64,000 bases of DNA from Streptomyces sp. H27-C3 (GTDB lineage Bacteria > Actinomycetota > Actinomycetes > Streptomycetales > Streptomycetaceae): positions 1 to 64,000 of the forward strand of contig NZ_JASITA010000019.1 of NCBI RefSeq assembly GCF_030063415.1. The letters run 5' to 3'. Positions 1 to 8,401 of the stretch are shown here, in pieces. Position 1 is the first letter of the stretch. Every line of letters begins with the position of its first letter. The notes under the pieces were generated by a model. That model was given only the letters and a program-made list of their open reading frames with translations. It made no database searches and was not told the origin of the DNA. Both the position numbers and the translations under genes were made by a program.

Positions 1-26
1 GCTGGGGTCACGACCGTGACCCCAGC
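1..26. terminator. Hairpin terminator at the end of the leftward operon
   Basis: An 11-12 bp perfect inverted repeat (arms 1-12 and 15-26, GCTGGGGTCACG and its complement) overlaps the stop codon of the cyclodeaminase gene at 8-10. It probably ends the leftward operon. There is no T-run, which is usual in high-GC actinomycetes. Confidence 0.6.
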
Positions 27-1096
27 CGCGCGGCCCAGGAATGTGTGACCGCTCCGGGCAGGAACGAATAGGGGTCCTGCGGGTCGTCGGCCGTGGCCTC
101 GATCGCGATGCGATGACCGACACCGAGTTCTCGCGCCAGTTCCTCGAACACCTCGACCATGACAAGGTCCTGCACCGCGAGGCCGGTCGAGTCATAGACG
201 GTGGTGACCGGAGACAGCCTGCGGTGCGCGTCGGTGTCCTGGAGAATCTCGGAGAGCGGGGGCCCGATCTCCTCGGGAGCGAGCTGCTGGCAGTCGCCCT
301 CGGCCCTCGCCTGTTCCAGGTGGTCGGGGACGACGACCGCCTTACGAAGGAGGTCCAGCGGCAGCTCCGTCTTTCCGGGCATGTCGGAGCCGATGGTGTT
401 GACGTGCACCCATGGCTTGAGCGCGGTTCCGCGGATGACCGGGCCCTCGTGCGGAGCGACCGAGGTGGCGGTGCACAGCACGTCGGCCAGCTCCTCCACC
501 TCGTGCAGCGCCGCGACCCGCACGACTCCCTCGGGCAGCCGGGCCCTGGCCGCGAAGGAATTCTCGGCCCGCACATCCGTGTCGCAGACCAGCACCTCGG
601 CGAACGGGAAGACGCGCGAAAGGGCGTGCAACTGTGTGACGGCCTGCGCGCCACAGCCCACCAGCCCGAGCACGGCGGAGTCCGGCCGGGCGAGCACCCG
701 GCTGGCCAGCGCGGATGCCGCGCCCGTGCGGATGGCCGTGGCGAAGGTCCCGTCGACGACCGCCCGCAAGTGGCCGCTGTCCGCGTCGAAGGCGCACAGG
801 GTCGACAGGATGGTGGGGAGCTGGTTCTTGACGGGGTTGTGCGGGTTGTAGCCGACCATCTTGATGGAGACCGTGGCACCGTGCCGGACCGCGGGCATCC
901 ACTCCAGCAGACCCAACTGCGGAGTGGTCAGAAGGAATCCGTCCCGCTGTTTCATCTCCACTGTCGCGCCGGAGCCACCCGTGAGGACGGCGGCCATGCG
1001 CTCGATCGTCAGATCGTACAGCTGCCCAAGCCCCACCTTCGCGACAATGGCGGAGATGGCTTCGGCGTCGACTATGTGTGTGTGCTCACCATGCAA
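8..1096 (-). CDS. Ornithine cyclodeaminase / mu-crystallin family protein
   Basis: About 362 residues, full length for the family. Enzymes of this family use NAD to cyclise ornithine or lysine to proline or pipecolate, or reduce imines, for example SbnB in diaminopropionate synthesis. Visible are the conserved DG...T..RTGAASALASR segment, a Rossmann motif GLVGCGAQA near residue 145 and a VYDSTGLAVQDL-like motif near the C-terminus. The TTG start is chosen because AGGAGAG lies just upstream on the coding strand. It is the last gene of the leftward operon, 15 bp after the ABC transporter gene. In a natural-product setting it probably supplies a cyclic or modified amino acid. Substrate cannot be assigned from sequence. 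Confidence 0.85.
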   Translation of the reverse strand: MHGEHTHIVDAEAISAIVAKVGLGQLYDLTIERMAAVLTGGSGATVEMKQRDGFLLTTPQLGLLEWMPAVRHGATVSIKMVGYNPHNPVKNQLPTILSTLCAFDADSGHLRAVVDGTFATAIRTGAASALASRVLARPDSAVLGLVGCGAQAVTQLHALSRVFPFAEVLVCDTDVRAENSFAARARLPEGVVRVAALHEVEELADVLCTATSVAPHEGPVIRGTALKPWVHVNTIGSDMPGKTELPLDLLRKAVVVPDHLEQARAEGDCQQLAPEEIGPPLSEILQDTDAHRRLSPVTTVYDSTGLAVQDLVMVEVFEELARELGVGHRIAIEATADDPQDPYSFLPGAVTHSWAARLGSRS

Positions 1097-1111
1097 GGGT
1101 CTCTCCTGGCC

Positions 1112-2887
1112 TCAGTGTTCCGACTTGTCGGAGGTGTTCGAATGGGCTGAAGGGGCGCGTCCGTGCCAGGACTGCCACAGGCCGGCGTAGGCGCCGCCCG
1201 CTGAGACGAGTTCAGTGTGGGGCCCCTGCTCGGTGATGCGGCCTTCCTCCATCACGACTACGCGATCCGCGTCGTGGGCCGTGTGGAGTCGGTGGGCGAT
1301 GGCGATGACGGTGCGTCCGCGCAGCACGGCGGCGAGCGAACGCTCCAGGTCGCGGGCGGCCCGCGGGTCCAGCAGGGAGGTGGCCTCGTCGAGTACCAGG
1401 GTGTGCGGGTCGGCCAGCACGAGCCGGGCCAGCGCCAGCTGCTGGGCCTGGCCGGGCGACACCGGGCTCTCCTCGGTGCCCAGCTCGGTGTCGAGACCGT
1501 TCGGCAGCGCGGTTACCCAGGCCACCGCGTCCACGGCGGCCAGGGCCGCTGTCACCTGTTCGTCGGTGGCGTCCGGCGAGGCCAGTGCGACGTTCTCGCG
1601 CACCGTGCCGAGGAACACATGGTGTTCCTGCGTGACCAGGGCCACGTGGCGCCGCAGTTCTTCCAACGGCAGTTCGTGGAGAGGTACGCCGCCCAGCGTG
1701 ACCGACCCGGTGCGCGGCTCGTGGATCCCGGCGAGGATCCGGCCGAGGGTGGTCTTCCCGGCCCCCGAGGGGCCGACGATGGCGATGCGCTCACCGGGGC
1801 TGGTGCTGAGGCTCACGTCTTCCAGCACGTCGTGACCGTCGCGATAGGAATAGGTGATGCTCTCCGCGGCGAGCTGGTCGCCGTCGGGCCGCCGGGCGGA
1901 GTCGCCCCCCGGGGCGGGTGCGGCCCCGACGCCGATCAGGCGGGCCAGTGAGGCATCGCCGACCTGCAACTCGTCGAGCCAGCCGAGCAGTTCGTCCAGG
2001 GGGTCGATCACGGCGCGGGTGTAGAGGGTCGCGGCGGTCACCTCGCCGAGGCTCACCCAGCCCTCGATGTAGAAGAGTCCGCCGAACAGCAGCGTGGCGG
2101 CGACCGGCAGGATGTACCCGAAGTCCATCAGCGGGAACCAGACGCTGCGCAGGAACAGCGTGTGCCGCTCGGCCCCGTTCGAACGCTCGACGTCCTTGTC
2201 CGTGCGGCGAACGCGCGAGCCGGCCCGGCGCAGCGACTCGACCGTCCGGGCGCCGGTCACTGTCTCGGAGAGTCCCTGGGTGAGCTCGGAGTAACTGGCA
2301 GCCTCGGCCAGGTAAGCCTCCCGGGCGCGCGCCAGGTACCAGCGCGTCGAGAAGACGATGAGCGGTACGGCGACGAGGCACGGCAGCACCATGATCGGAC
2401 TGGTCACGATCAGGGCGACCAGCGTCAGCGCCACCGAGAGGCTCGCCACCAGGATCGACGGCGCGCCCAAACGTACCGCCCGCGACAGCGAATCCACGTC
2501 GCGGGTACTGCGGGTCAGCAGGTCACCGGCGCCGGCCTTCTCCACGGTGGACATGGGCAGCGTCAGGACCCGCCGGATGAATCCTTCCCGGATGTCCGCC
2601 AGTACCAGTTCCCCGAGCCGGGCGCCCTGGAGCCGGGCGACGCGGGTGAACACACCCTGGATCAGGAGGAGTCCGGCGATCACCGCGACAGTGACATCCA
2701 CCTCGGTGGTGGTGATGCCCTTCTCCACGTCCTCGACCAGAGCGCCAAGCAGGGCGGGAACGACCAGGCCGCATGCCGTGGCGAGGACGAACCAGAACAC
2801 GGTGCGGGTCAGTAGGCCGGTATGACTGCGCACCAACTCCCGTACGTGACGGCGGACCGTCTTCGCATCGGCTACCGGAAGACTCAC
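1112..2887 (-). CDS. ABC exporter half-transporter, canonical Walker A/B but degenerate signature
   Basis: About 591 residues: an N-terminal six-helix exporter domain then a nucleotide-binding domain. Walker A is GPSGAGKTT and Walker B is LVLDEATSLLD, both canonical. The ABC signature reads VSPGQ instead of LSGGQ. A GTG start at 2887 is preferred over longer frames because AAAGGAG sits 6 bp upstream. It lies 49 bp after the partner gene at 2937-4628. The two are predicted to form one heterodimeric exporter, probably for the product or an intermediate of the cluster. Confidence 0.88.
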   Translation of the reverse strand: MSLPVADAKTVRRHVRELVRSHTGLLTRTVFWFVLATACGLVVPALLGALVEDVEKGITTTEVDVTVAVIAGLLLIQGVFTRVARLQGARLGELVLADIREGFIRRVLTLPMSTVEKAGAGDLLTRSTRDVDSLSRAVRLGAPSILVASLSVALTLVALIVTSPIMVLPCLVAVPLIVFSTRWYLARAREAYLAEAASYSELTQGLSETVTGARTVESLRRAGSRVRRTDKDVERSNGAERHTLFLRSVWFPLMDFGYILPVAATLLFGGLFYIEGWVSLGEVTAATLYTRAVIDPLDELLGWLDELQVGDASLARLIGVGAAPAPGGDSARRPDGDQLAAESITYSYRDGHDVLEDVSLSTSPGERIAIVGPSGAGKTTLGRILAGIHEPRTGSVTLGGVPLHELPLEELRRHVALVTQEHHVFLGTVRENVALASPDATDEQVTAALAAVDAVAWVTALPNGLDTELGTEESPVSPGQAQQLALARLVLADPHTLVLDEATSLLDPRAARDLERSLAAVLRGRTVIAIAHRLHTAHDADRVVVMEEGRITEQGPHTELVSAGGAYAGLWQSWHGRAPSAHSNTSDKSEH

Positions 2888-2936
2888 TGTGCACTCCTTT
2901 GGGGGCGGCTGTCGGAAGGGTCGGGGCAGGAGACGG

Positions 2937-4628
2937 TCACGTCTCCTCCCGCATGACGACGGCCGCGTACTGGGACGTCCCGGAAGCCAGTTCACGGTGT
3001 GTGCCGATCACGACGACCTTGCCGTCCTCGACGAAGGCGACCTCGTCGGCCTGGTCGAGCAGCAGCGGGCTGTTGCTCACGACCACGGTCGTGAGCCCCT
3101 CCCTGGAGCTGTGCAGCCGTTCGGCGATGATCGATTCGGTGTGCGCGTCCACGGCGCTGGTCGGGTCGACCAGGACGAGCACTCCGGGAACGGAGGCCAG
3201 GGCCCGCGTCAGCCGCAGGCGCTGCTGCTGGCCGCCCGAGAAGGTGGAGCCCCCCTCGGTGACGAGGGTGTCCATACCGTCCGGCAGGGCTTCGACGATG
3301 TCCTCCGCGTTGGCCGTGTGCAGAGCCTGGGTCCGCACCCGGTCCGAGGACCCGCCCAGTTCCTCGCTCAGGACTCCGGAGAACAGGGTGTCGTCGTTGC
3401 GGGCCACCAGTACGAGATCCCTCACCTGCTCCAGCGGCAGGGTCTCCAACGGAACGCCCCCGACGGTGACCTGGCCCTGGGCGTAGCGCCCGAGCCGGTC
3501 GGCGATTTCGGCGCCTTCCTCCGGTGTGGCGGCGGCGATCGCGGTCAGCAGCCCCGGCCGGATCCGCAGTCCCGATGCCGCGTCGTACAGGTCCGGCGCC
3601 TCGCTGAGGTCGACCCGGGGGGTGCCTGCGGTGGGGTCGGGCTCCAGGGCCAGTACCCGCACGACCCGCTCCGCGGCCACGCCGGCGCCGACGAACGACT
3701 GCACCGCCGAGGTGACGGTGCGCATCGGCATCATGAGGAACGCGGCGTATCCGTAGGCGGCGACGAGGTCACCGGCCGAGAGCCCGCCCCCGACGGCGAG
3801 ACGTGCCCCGATCCAGACGACCGCCACCACGAAGATCCCGGGGAGCAGCACCTCGGCGGCGGGCAGCACCGATTCGACCTTCGCCACGCGCACTCCAGCG
3901 TGGCGCACCCGCTGCGAGTCCTTGCGGTAGCGCTCGCCGAACGAGGCCTCGCCGCCGATGCCGCGCAGGACACGCAGACCGGACACGATGTCGCTGGCCC
4001 GGGCGGTCAATTCGCCCTGGAGGTCGCGGTAGTTGCCGATTCGCTTGTGAAGTGGGCTGAGCAGCGGGCCCGTTCCGGCGAGCAGGGCGGGGACGCCGAT
4101 CAGGACCAGTAGCCCCAGGGTGAGTGACGTGGAGAGCAGCACCGCGGCGACGAGCACGATGGTGACCGCGCTACCGACACCTCGGGCGACGGCTCCGGGC
4201 AGGGCTCCGATGCGGGCAATGTCCGCCGTACCGATGGCGACCACTTCGCCGGCGGAGACCCGCTTCGGCAGCCCGGCGCCCAGTCGCGCGGCCTGGGCGG
4301 CCACGAGACGGATCGTCAGGTAGTTGGCCTTGAGTCGGCCGATCGTGTCACAGCGGTGCCGGCACACGCTGCCGACGGTGGTCACCAGGGCGAGCCCGAT
4401 GATGACCCCCGTCCAGACCAGTAGTCCGTCGGTGTCCTTGTCCGACATGGCGTCGATGGCCCGGCCGATGGCGAAGGGACTCAGGCCCATGCTGGCCATC
4501 CACAAACAGCCCCAGAACACTCCGAGGGACAGTGTGCTCGACTGCCTGCCGATGAGCCATCGGAGATAGCTCTTGGGTGAGCGGAGATCCGGATCTCCCA
4601 GCTCGGGCAGTGGATTGTTGCTCGGCAA
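2937..4628 (-). CDS. ABC exporter half-transporter, degenerate Walker A but canonical signature
   Basis: About 563 residues, six predicted membrane helices plus an ATPase domain. The Walker A loop is not recognisable (TPEEGAEIAD where GxxGxGKS/T is expected) and the Walker B aspartate region reads LVLVDPTSAVD. The signature FSGGQQQRLRL is intact. Paired with the neighbour at 1112-2887, the intact signature would complete that protein's intact Walker A/B, giving one competent ATP site and one degenerate site. Start is TTG, with GAAGGAAG about 6-8 bp upstream. Confidence 0.88.
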   Translation of the reverse strand: MPSNNPLPELGDPDLRSPKSYLRWLIGRQSSTLSLGVFWGCLWMASMGLSPFAIGRAIDAMSDKDTDGLLVWTGVIIGLALVTTVGSVCRHRCDTIGRLKANYLTIRLVAAQAARLGAGLPKRVSAGEVVAIGTADIARIGALPGAVARGVGSAVTIVLVAAVLLSTSLTLGLLVLIGVPALLAGTGPLLSPLHKRIGNYRDLQGELTARASDIVSGLRVLRGIGGEASFGERYRKDSQRVRHAGVRVAKVESVLPAAEVLLPGIFVVAVVWIGARLAVGGGLSAGDLVAAYGYAAFLMMPMRTVTSAVQSFVGAGVAAERVVRVLALEPDPTAGTPRVDLSEAPDLYDAASGLRIRPGLLTAIAAATPEEGAEIADRLGRYAQGQVTVGGVPLETLPLEQVRDLVLVARNDDTLFSGVLSEELGGSSDRVRTQALHTANAEDIVEALPDGMDTLVTEGGSTFSGGQQQRLRLTRALASVPGVLVLVDPTSAVDAHTESIIAERLHSSREGLTTVVVSNSPLLLDQADEVAFVEDGKVVVIGTHRELASGTSQYAAVVMREET

Positions 4629-4648
4629 TGCGACTTCCTTCGGGTTGT

Positions 4649-4675
4649 CCCGACCTCCGGATGTCCGGGGTCGGG
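4649..4675. promoter_or_regulatory. Hairpin in the leader of the ABC exporter genes
   Basis: CCCGACC-TCCGG-ATG-TCCGG-GGTCGGG forms a near-perfect stem with one bulge. It lies in the 114-bp gap between the thioesterase stop (4743) and the exporter start (4628), about 20 bp before the start. It could be an attenuating terminator that separates exporter from thioesterase expression, or a structure over the ribosome-binding region. Confidence 0.35.
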
Positions 4676-4742
4676 CGGGGTGGCTGAGAGGAGTGGAGGT
4701 GGGGCGTCGTGCGTCGGGGGGGACGCCCTGGGACGTCGTCGG

Positions 4743-5507
4743 TCAGCTACCCGGTCCCAGCTGGCCCGCGATGAAACTCCGCAGCTCAGAGGTCACCTTG
4801 TGGGGGTCGGCGAGATGGTAGAAGTGGTCTCCTGCGAACGTCCGTACCGTGCTGGTTCCGGTGGAGCACCTACTCCACCGGTGGACGTGATCTTCGGTCA
4901 CACCCGTATCTTCCTGCCCTCTCCATGCGCTGATCGGACAGGGGAGGAGGGTGTCCGCGACGGGCGGTGTGTAGGAGTCGCACATCGTGATGTCACCGCG
5001 CAGGGGCCGTGCGATCGCCGCTGCCAGACGGCCGTTGGCCGCTACGGCCGCGGGCACGGCCCCGTCGGCGACCAGTTCCGCGACGAGCTGCTGATCGCTC
5101 AGTTCAACCGCGCGGGACGGGCCCCCCTGGGCATCCGGCGCCCGGGCCGCCGACGCGACGAATCCGCTCGGCCACCGGCTGTGTGCCCGGCCCAGGACAC
5201 GGGCCAGCTCGTACCCGACCAGAGCTCCCATGCTGTGGCCGAACACCATGTAGGGCCGGTCGAGCCGTGCGGCGAGCGCCGGGGCCAGTTCGTCGAGCAC
5301 CTCCGCCATGGTGGTCGCGGGCTCCTCCCGCCACCGGTTCTCCCGGCCCGGCAGTTGTACGGCCAGCAACGCCACGTCGGGACCGAGCAGTTCCTGCCAC
5401 GGGCGGAACTGATAGGCGCCGGAACCGGCGTGGGGCAGACACACCAACAGAGCCCTCGCGCCGCGTGGCGGCTCCCACTCCACGAGCGGACCCGGCTTCA
5501 CAGCCAC
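4743..5507 (-). CDS. Type II thioesterase (alpha/beta hydrolase), first paralogue
   Basis: About 254 residues, usual length for editing thioesterases of PKS/NRPS systems (GrsT/TesA type), which clear stalled acyl groups from carrier proteins. Nucleophile motif GHSMG at about residues 90-94; the conserved QLPGREN segment lies near residue 51 and a GDHFYH catalytic-histidine motif near the C-terminus. GTG start. Its 5' end overlaps the 3' end of the second thioesterase gene by 10 bp, so the two are translationally coupled. No synthase genes lie in this window; the megasynthase would have to be outside it, to the left. Confidence 0.88.
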   Translation of the reverse strand: MAVKPGPLVEWEPPRGARALLVCLPHAGSGAYQFRPWQELLGPDVALLAVQLPGRENRWREEPATTMAEVLDELAPALAARLDRPYMVFGHSMGALVGYELARVLGRAHSRWPSGFVASAARAPDAQGGPSRAVELSDQQLVAELVADGAVPAAVAANGRLAAAIARPLRGDITMCDSYTPPVADTLLPCPISAWRGQEDTGVTEDHVHRWSRCSTGTSTVRTFAGDHFYHLADPHKVTSELRSFIAGQLGPGS

Positions 5508-6271
5508 TCCCGTACGTCGTCGGCGAGCCCGCCCAGGACCTCAGGCAGTGTGTCATCGGCGTAGAAGTGCCCACCGGGATGGCGGCGCATGCGGAAGATC
5601 CCCGTGGTTTCCACCTGCCAGGCCTGCAGTCCGGTGGTTCCCACATGGGCATCGGCCTCGCCCGCCATGACGGTGATCGGGCAGGCGAGCGGTGCGTCGG
5701 CCCGGTAAACATGGTTTTCCAGCCATGCGCAGTCGGCGCGCAGGACGGGCAGCACCAGCTCGTGCATCTGTGGTTCCGCCACTATCCAGGCCGGCATCCC
5801 GCCGAGGGCGACAGCCCAGGCGAGCAGGTCCGTGTCGGACAGTTGGGAGACGGTTGGGTCGGTGTGCGGTTTCGCGGCGGGATGCGCCGAGCCGGAGACG
5901 AACAGCCCGGCGAGAGCCGGCCCACTGTCTCTTGCGAGCAGCCGAGCGACCTCGAAGGCGAGCAGACCCCCCATGCTGTGCCCGAACAGCACGATGGACC
6001 GGTCCGGATGCGCGCTCAGGTCGGCCGCTACGGCGGCCGCCGTGTCCTCGGGGGAGACCGCCGAGGGCTCGGCCACCCGGTTCTCCCGGCCGGGCAGTTG
6101 CACCGCCACGACCTCCAACCAGGCGGGCAGATATGCGGACCAGTCGCGGTATGCCGAAGCGGCGCCACCCGCGTGGGGCAGGCAGTACAGGGTGGTGTGG
6201 GCGTCCGGGCGCGGTGCGGTGCGCACCATGCTGCGGGAAGCGCCTGTCGTCGATGCGTGGGGGGCAGTCAT
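5498..6271 (-). CDS. Type II thioesterase (alpha/beta hydrolase), second paralogue
   Basis: About 257 residues with nucleophile GHSMG near residue 99, QLPGREN near residue 59 and GGHFYADD histidine motif at the C-terminal end. It is clearly homologous to the neighbour at 4743-5507, an old tandem duplication or two independent recruitments. ATG start at 6271. It overlaps the next gene by 10 bp. Two type II thioesterases side by side suggest a hybrid PKS/NRPS pathway or specialisation of one copy for product or precursor release. Confidence 0.88.
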   Translation of the reverse strand: MTAPHASTTGASRSMVRTAPRPDAHTTLYCLPHAGGAASAYRDWSAYLPAWLEVVAVQLPGRENRVAEPSAVSPEDTAAAVAADLSAHPDRSIVLFGHSMGGLLAFEVARLLARDSGPALAGLFVSGSAHPAAKPHTDPTVSQLSDTDLLAWAVALGGMPAWIVAEPQMHELVLPVLRADCAWLENHVYRADAPLACPITVMAGEADAHVGTTGLQAWQVETTGIFRMRRHPGGHFYADDTLPEVLGGLADDVREWL

Positions 6272-6283
6272 GGGCGCGGGGGC

Positions 6284-6496
6284 TCAGGAACGCACGCGGT
6301 CGGCCCGCACACAGAGGACTTCTGCCACCACAGCCCGGTCGGCGGCCAGTTCCTCCGGCTTGAGCCCGGGACTCTCCGGTCCGCCAGGAGCAGCGGAGTG
6401 GTGCCCCGGGTTCAAGTGTGGCCTGGTGTAACGCCGATGAGGCAAGGGCCGGGCGACGACGGACGCGCGAAGGTGACGTTTCTGAATGGCAGACAC
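6284..6496 (-). CDS. Hypothetical 70-residue protein, possible first gene of leftward operon
   Basis: A 70-residue reading frame with a GTG start and AAGGGA about 6 bp upstream, ending 12 bp before the thioesterase start. The N-terminal half is basic and proline/histidine-rich. The last 25 residues (…VVAEVLCVRADRV…) faintly resemble the first helix of an acyl carrier protein, but there is no DSL phosphopantetheine site. It could be a leader, a relic or a chance frame. Confidence 0.3.
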   Translation of the reverse strand: MSAIQKRHLRASVVARPLPHRRYTRPHLNPGHHSAAPGGPESPGLKPEELAADRAVVAEVLCVRADRVRS

Positions 6497-7060
6497 ACTG
6501 TTTCCCTTGCGAGTCGAGAGTGACGTTCAGCGGCAGAGTGCGGTCCATGGCTCGGCAGCCGGACACGACATCAACGGCACACGCAGCACAGGGAGATGGT
6601 GGCACGGCTCGGCCGCACCTGCTGCTCGGACACAGCCGCAATCGTGAATTCGCATGCCCCCTACCCCGTCGCCAACATTCCTATCACGGAGCGCACTTCG
6701 ACGGGCAAGAGATATATCTCGACCGTCCGTTGTGTCCGAGTCGGAGTCAAATAAGAGCATAGTCCTACTCGGTGATGGAGTATCAAGTCGATAGCGGTGT
6801 GCTGTACGTCACATGGCTGTGCTGTATCGGTGCATGATTCACTGGCACGGAATTTGTGGAGTGGAGGTCAAGTCGACCTGGGCTCCTTTCTGGTGCGGGT
6901 TGCTCGAAGTAAGCAGGAGTGGCTCTGGTTCAGTCAGCGCGCGCGGAGAACCCAATGCCGCTGGACAGGTGCCCGTATCTCACGCTCCGATCGGGGTGTG
7001 GGGTGACCGCGTGAAGTCTTCGTGGCGATACAGCGCGACGGGACCGAGGGGATGTGTGGA
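6497..7060. promoter_or_regulatory. Divergent promoter region between the two cluster operons
   Basis: About 560 bp with no convincing gene separates the leftward thioesterase/exporter operon from the rightward SDR operon. It contains a locally AT-rich stretch at about 6690-6800. The likely promoters of both operons lie here. No specific -10/-35 pair could be assigned with confidence. Confidence 0.5.
6709..6720. promoter_or_regulatory. Perfect 12-bp palindrome GAGATATATCTC
   Basis: GAGATATATCTC is an exact palindrome in an AT-rich patch of the divergent promoter region. Such a dyad is a candidate operator for a cluster-situated regulator, none of which is encoded nearby in the window. Confidence 0.35.
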
Positions 7061-7855
7061 ATGGCGCAGGACGAACGTGGCGTAGCCGTGGTTTCAGGTG
7101 CGTCGTCGGGATTCGGTGAGAGAATCGCGCAGTTGTTGTCCCGGCAGGGTTACTCGGTGGTTGCTTTGGCCCGCCGGGCGGACCGTCTGAAGGTCCTGGC
7201 GGAGCAGGACTCCACAGGGGCGATCCTGCCGGTGGTCGCCGATGTCCGGGACCGGGAGGGCCTGGCACGAGCCCTCGATGACCTGCCCCCGGATTTCCGC
7301 GACATCTCGGTCCTCATCAACAACGCCGGCCTGTCCCGGGGTTTCGGGCCTCTGCAATCGGGCAATCCTGAGTTCTGGCGCGAGATGATCGACACGAACA
7401 TCTCCGGTCTGCTGAACGTCAGCGAGGTGCTGCTTCCGCGACTCGTGTCCCGCGGCTCCGGTCATGTGGTGAACATTGGCTCGATCGCTGCGAACTACCC
7501 CTACATGGGCGGGAATGTCTACGCTGCCACCAAGGCCTTCGTGCATCAACTGTCGCTGAACATGCGCGTCGACCTCCAGGGCACGGGCGTCCGAGTGAGC
7601 TGCGTGGCGCCCGGGATGGCGAAAACCGAGTTTGCCCAGGTCCGTTTCGACGGGGACGTGGAGCGGGCGGACGCGCTCTATGAGGGCATCGACCCGCTCA
7701 CTGCCGACGACGTGGCGGAAGCGGTGGCCTGGTGTGTGTCAAGGCCGGCCCACGTCAACATAAACATGATCGAACTGATGCCGTCCGAACAGAATTTCGG
7801 GCTTGGGTTCGCCGGCAGCCGGACCACTCCAGCGGACGGTGCGGATGTTACGTGA
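7061..7855 (+). CDS. Short-chain dehydrogenase, YdfG/serine dehydrogenase type
   Basis: About 264 residues. Cofactor motif GASSGFG close to the N-terminus, NNAG, catalytic YAATK and the C-terminal HVNINMIELMP motif typical of the YdfG group (NADP-dependent 3-hydroxy-acid, serine or allo-threonine dehydrogenases). In a biosynthetic operon it may oxidise a beta-hydroxy amino acid or reduce a beta-keto precursor. The ATG at 7061 is preferred over 7052 or 7022 because GAGGGG lies about 10 bp upstream. The 3' end overlaps the GNAT gene by 11 bp. Confidence 0.85.
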   Translation: MAQDERGVAVVSGASSGFGERIAQLLSRQGYSVVALARRADRLKVLAEQDSTGAILPVVADVRDREGLARALDDLPPDFRDISVLINNAGLSRGFGPLQSGNPEFWREMIDTNISGLLNVSEVLLPRLVSRGSGHVVNIGSIAANYPYMGGNVYAATKAFVHQLSLNMRVDLQGTGVRVSCVAPGMAKTEFAQVRFDGDVERADALYEGIDPLTADDVAEAVAWCVSRPAHVNINMIELMPSEQNFGLGFAGSRTTPADGADVT

Positions 7856-8357
7856 GTCCGTGCGGGCCGCCTCCCGGGAAGGGAACGCGCGGGACGGCCT
7901 CGTCGCGAGACCCGCGCGCCCCGAGGACGCGGAGCAGATCTCGCTGCTCTCGGCACCCTTTGTCGAGGACGGACTGCTCATCGCTCGGCCTCCCGCAGAG
8001 TTGGCCGAAAAAGTGCATGAATTCCTGGTCGCCTCGCAAGGAGGCCGCCTGGTCGGCTGTGCGGGGACGACCCGATCGGGGAGGAGCCTGGTCGTCTACA
8101 ACCTGTGCATCGCCGCAGAATGGCAAGGCCGGGGAATCGGCCGCGATCTGATCGAAGTTGCCGCCAGTACTGGCAGAGAACAGGGATATCACTCCTTGTT
8201 GGCCGTCTCCCGATACGGCGGAGAATGGTTCGAGACGCTGGGATTCTCGAAAATACCGGTGGGCGAGATCCGCGACGAATGGCACACGCTGTTCCGCCCC
8301 GGCCGAAAATCCAGCCTTTATCGGTTGAGACTGACCGCCGAGCGGTCCGGAGACTGA
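7845..8357 (+). CDS. GNAT acetyltransferase, N-acetylglutamate-synthase-like
   Basis: About 170 residues, one GNAT domain. The acetyl-CoA loop reads QGRGIG, followed by ARTGREQGY-like and GFSKI segments and a terminal RKSSLYRLRL. That is the layout of single-domain ArgA-type N-acetylglutamate synthases. Translationally coupled to the SDR (11-bp overlap, ATG at 7845). The ArgB-like protein two genes downstream makes an N-acetyl-glutamate-type intermediate plausible, but this is inference. A self-resistance acetyltransferase is the main alternative. Confidence 0.75.
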   Translation: MLRESVRAASREGNARDGLVARPARPEDAEQISLLSAPFVEDGLLIARPPAELAEKVHEFLVASQGGRLVGCAGTTRSGRSLVVYNLCIAAEWQGRGIGRDLIEVAASTGREQGYHSLLAVSRYGGEWFETLGFSKIPVGEIRDEWHTLFRPGRKSSLYRLRLTAERSGD

Positions 8358-8401
8358 TTCATGTCCGCGTGCATGCTCATGCCGACCGAGGAGTGACACA
8401 G

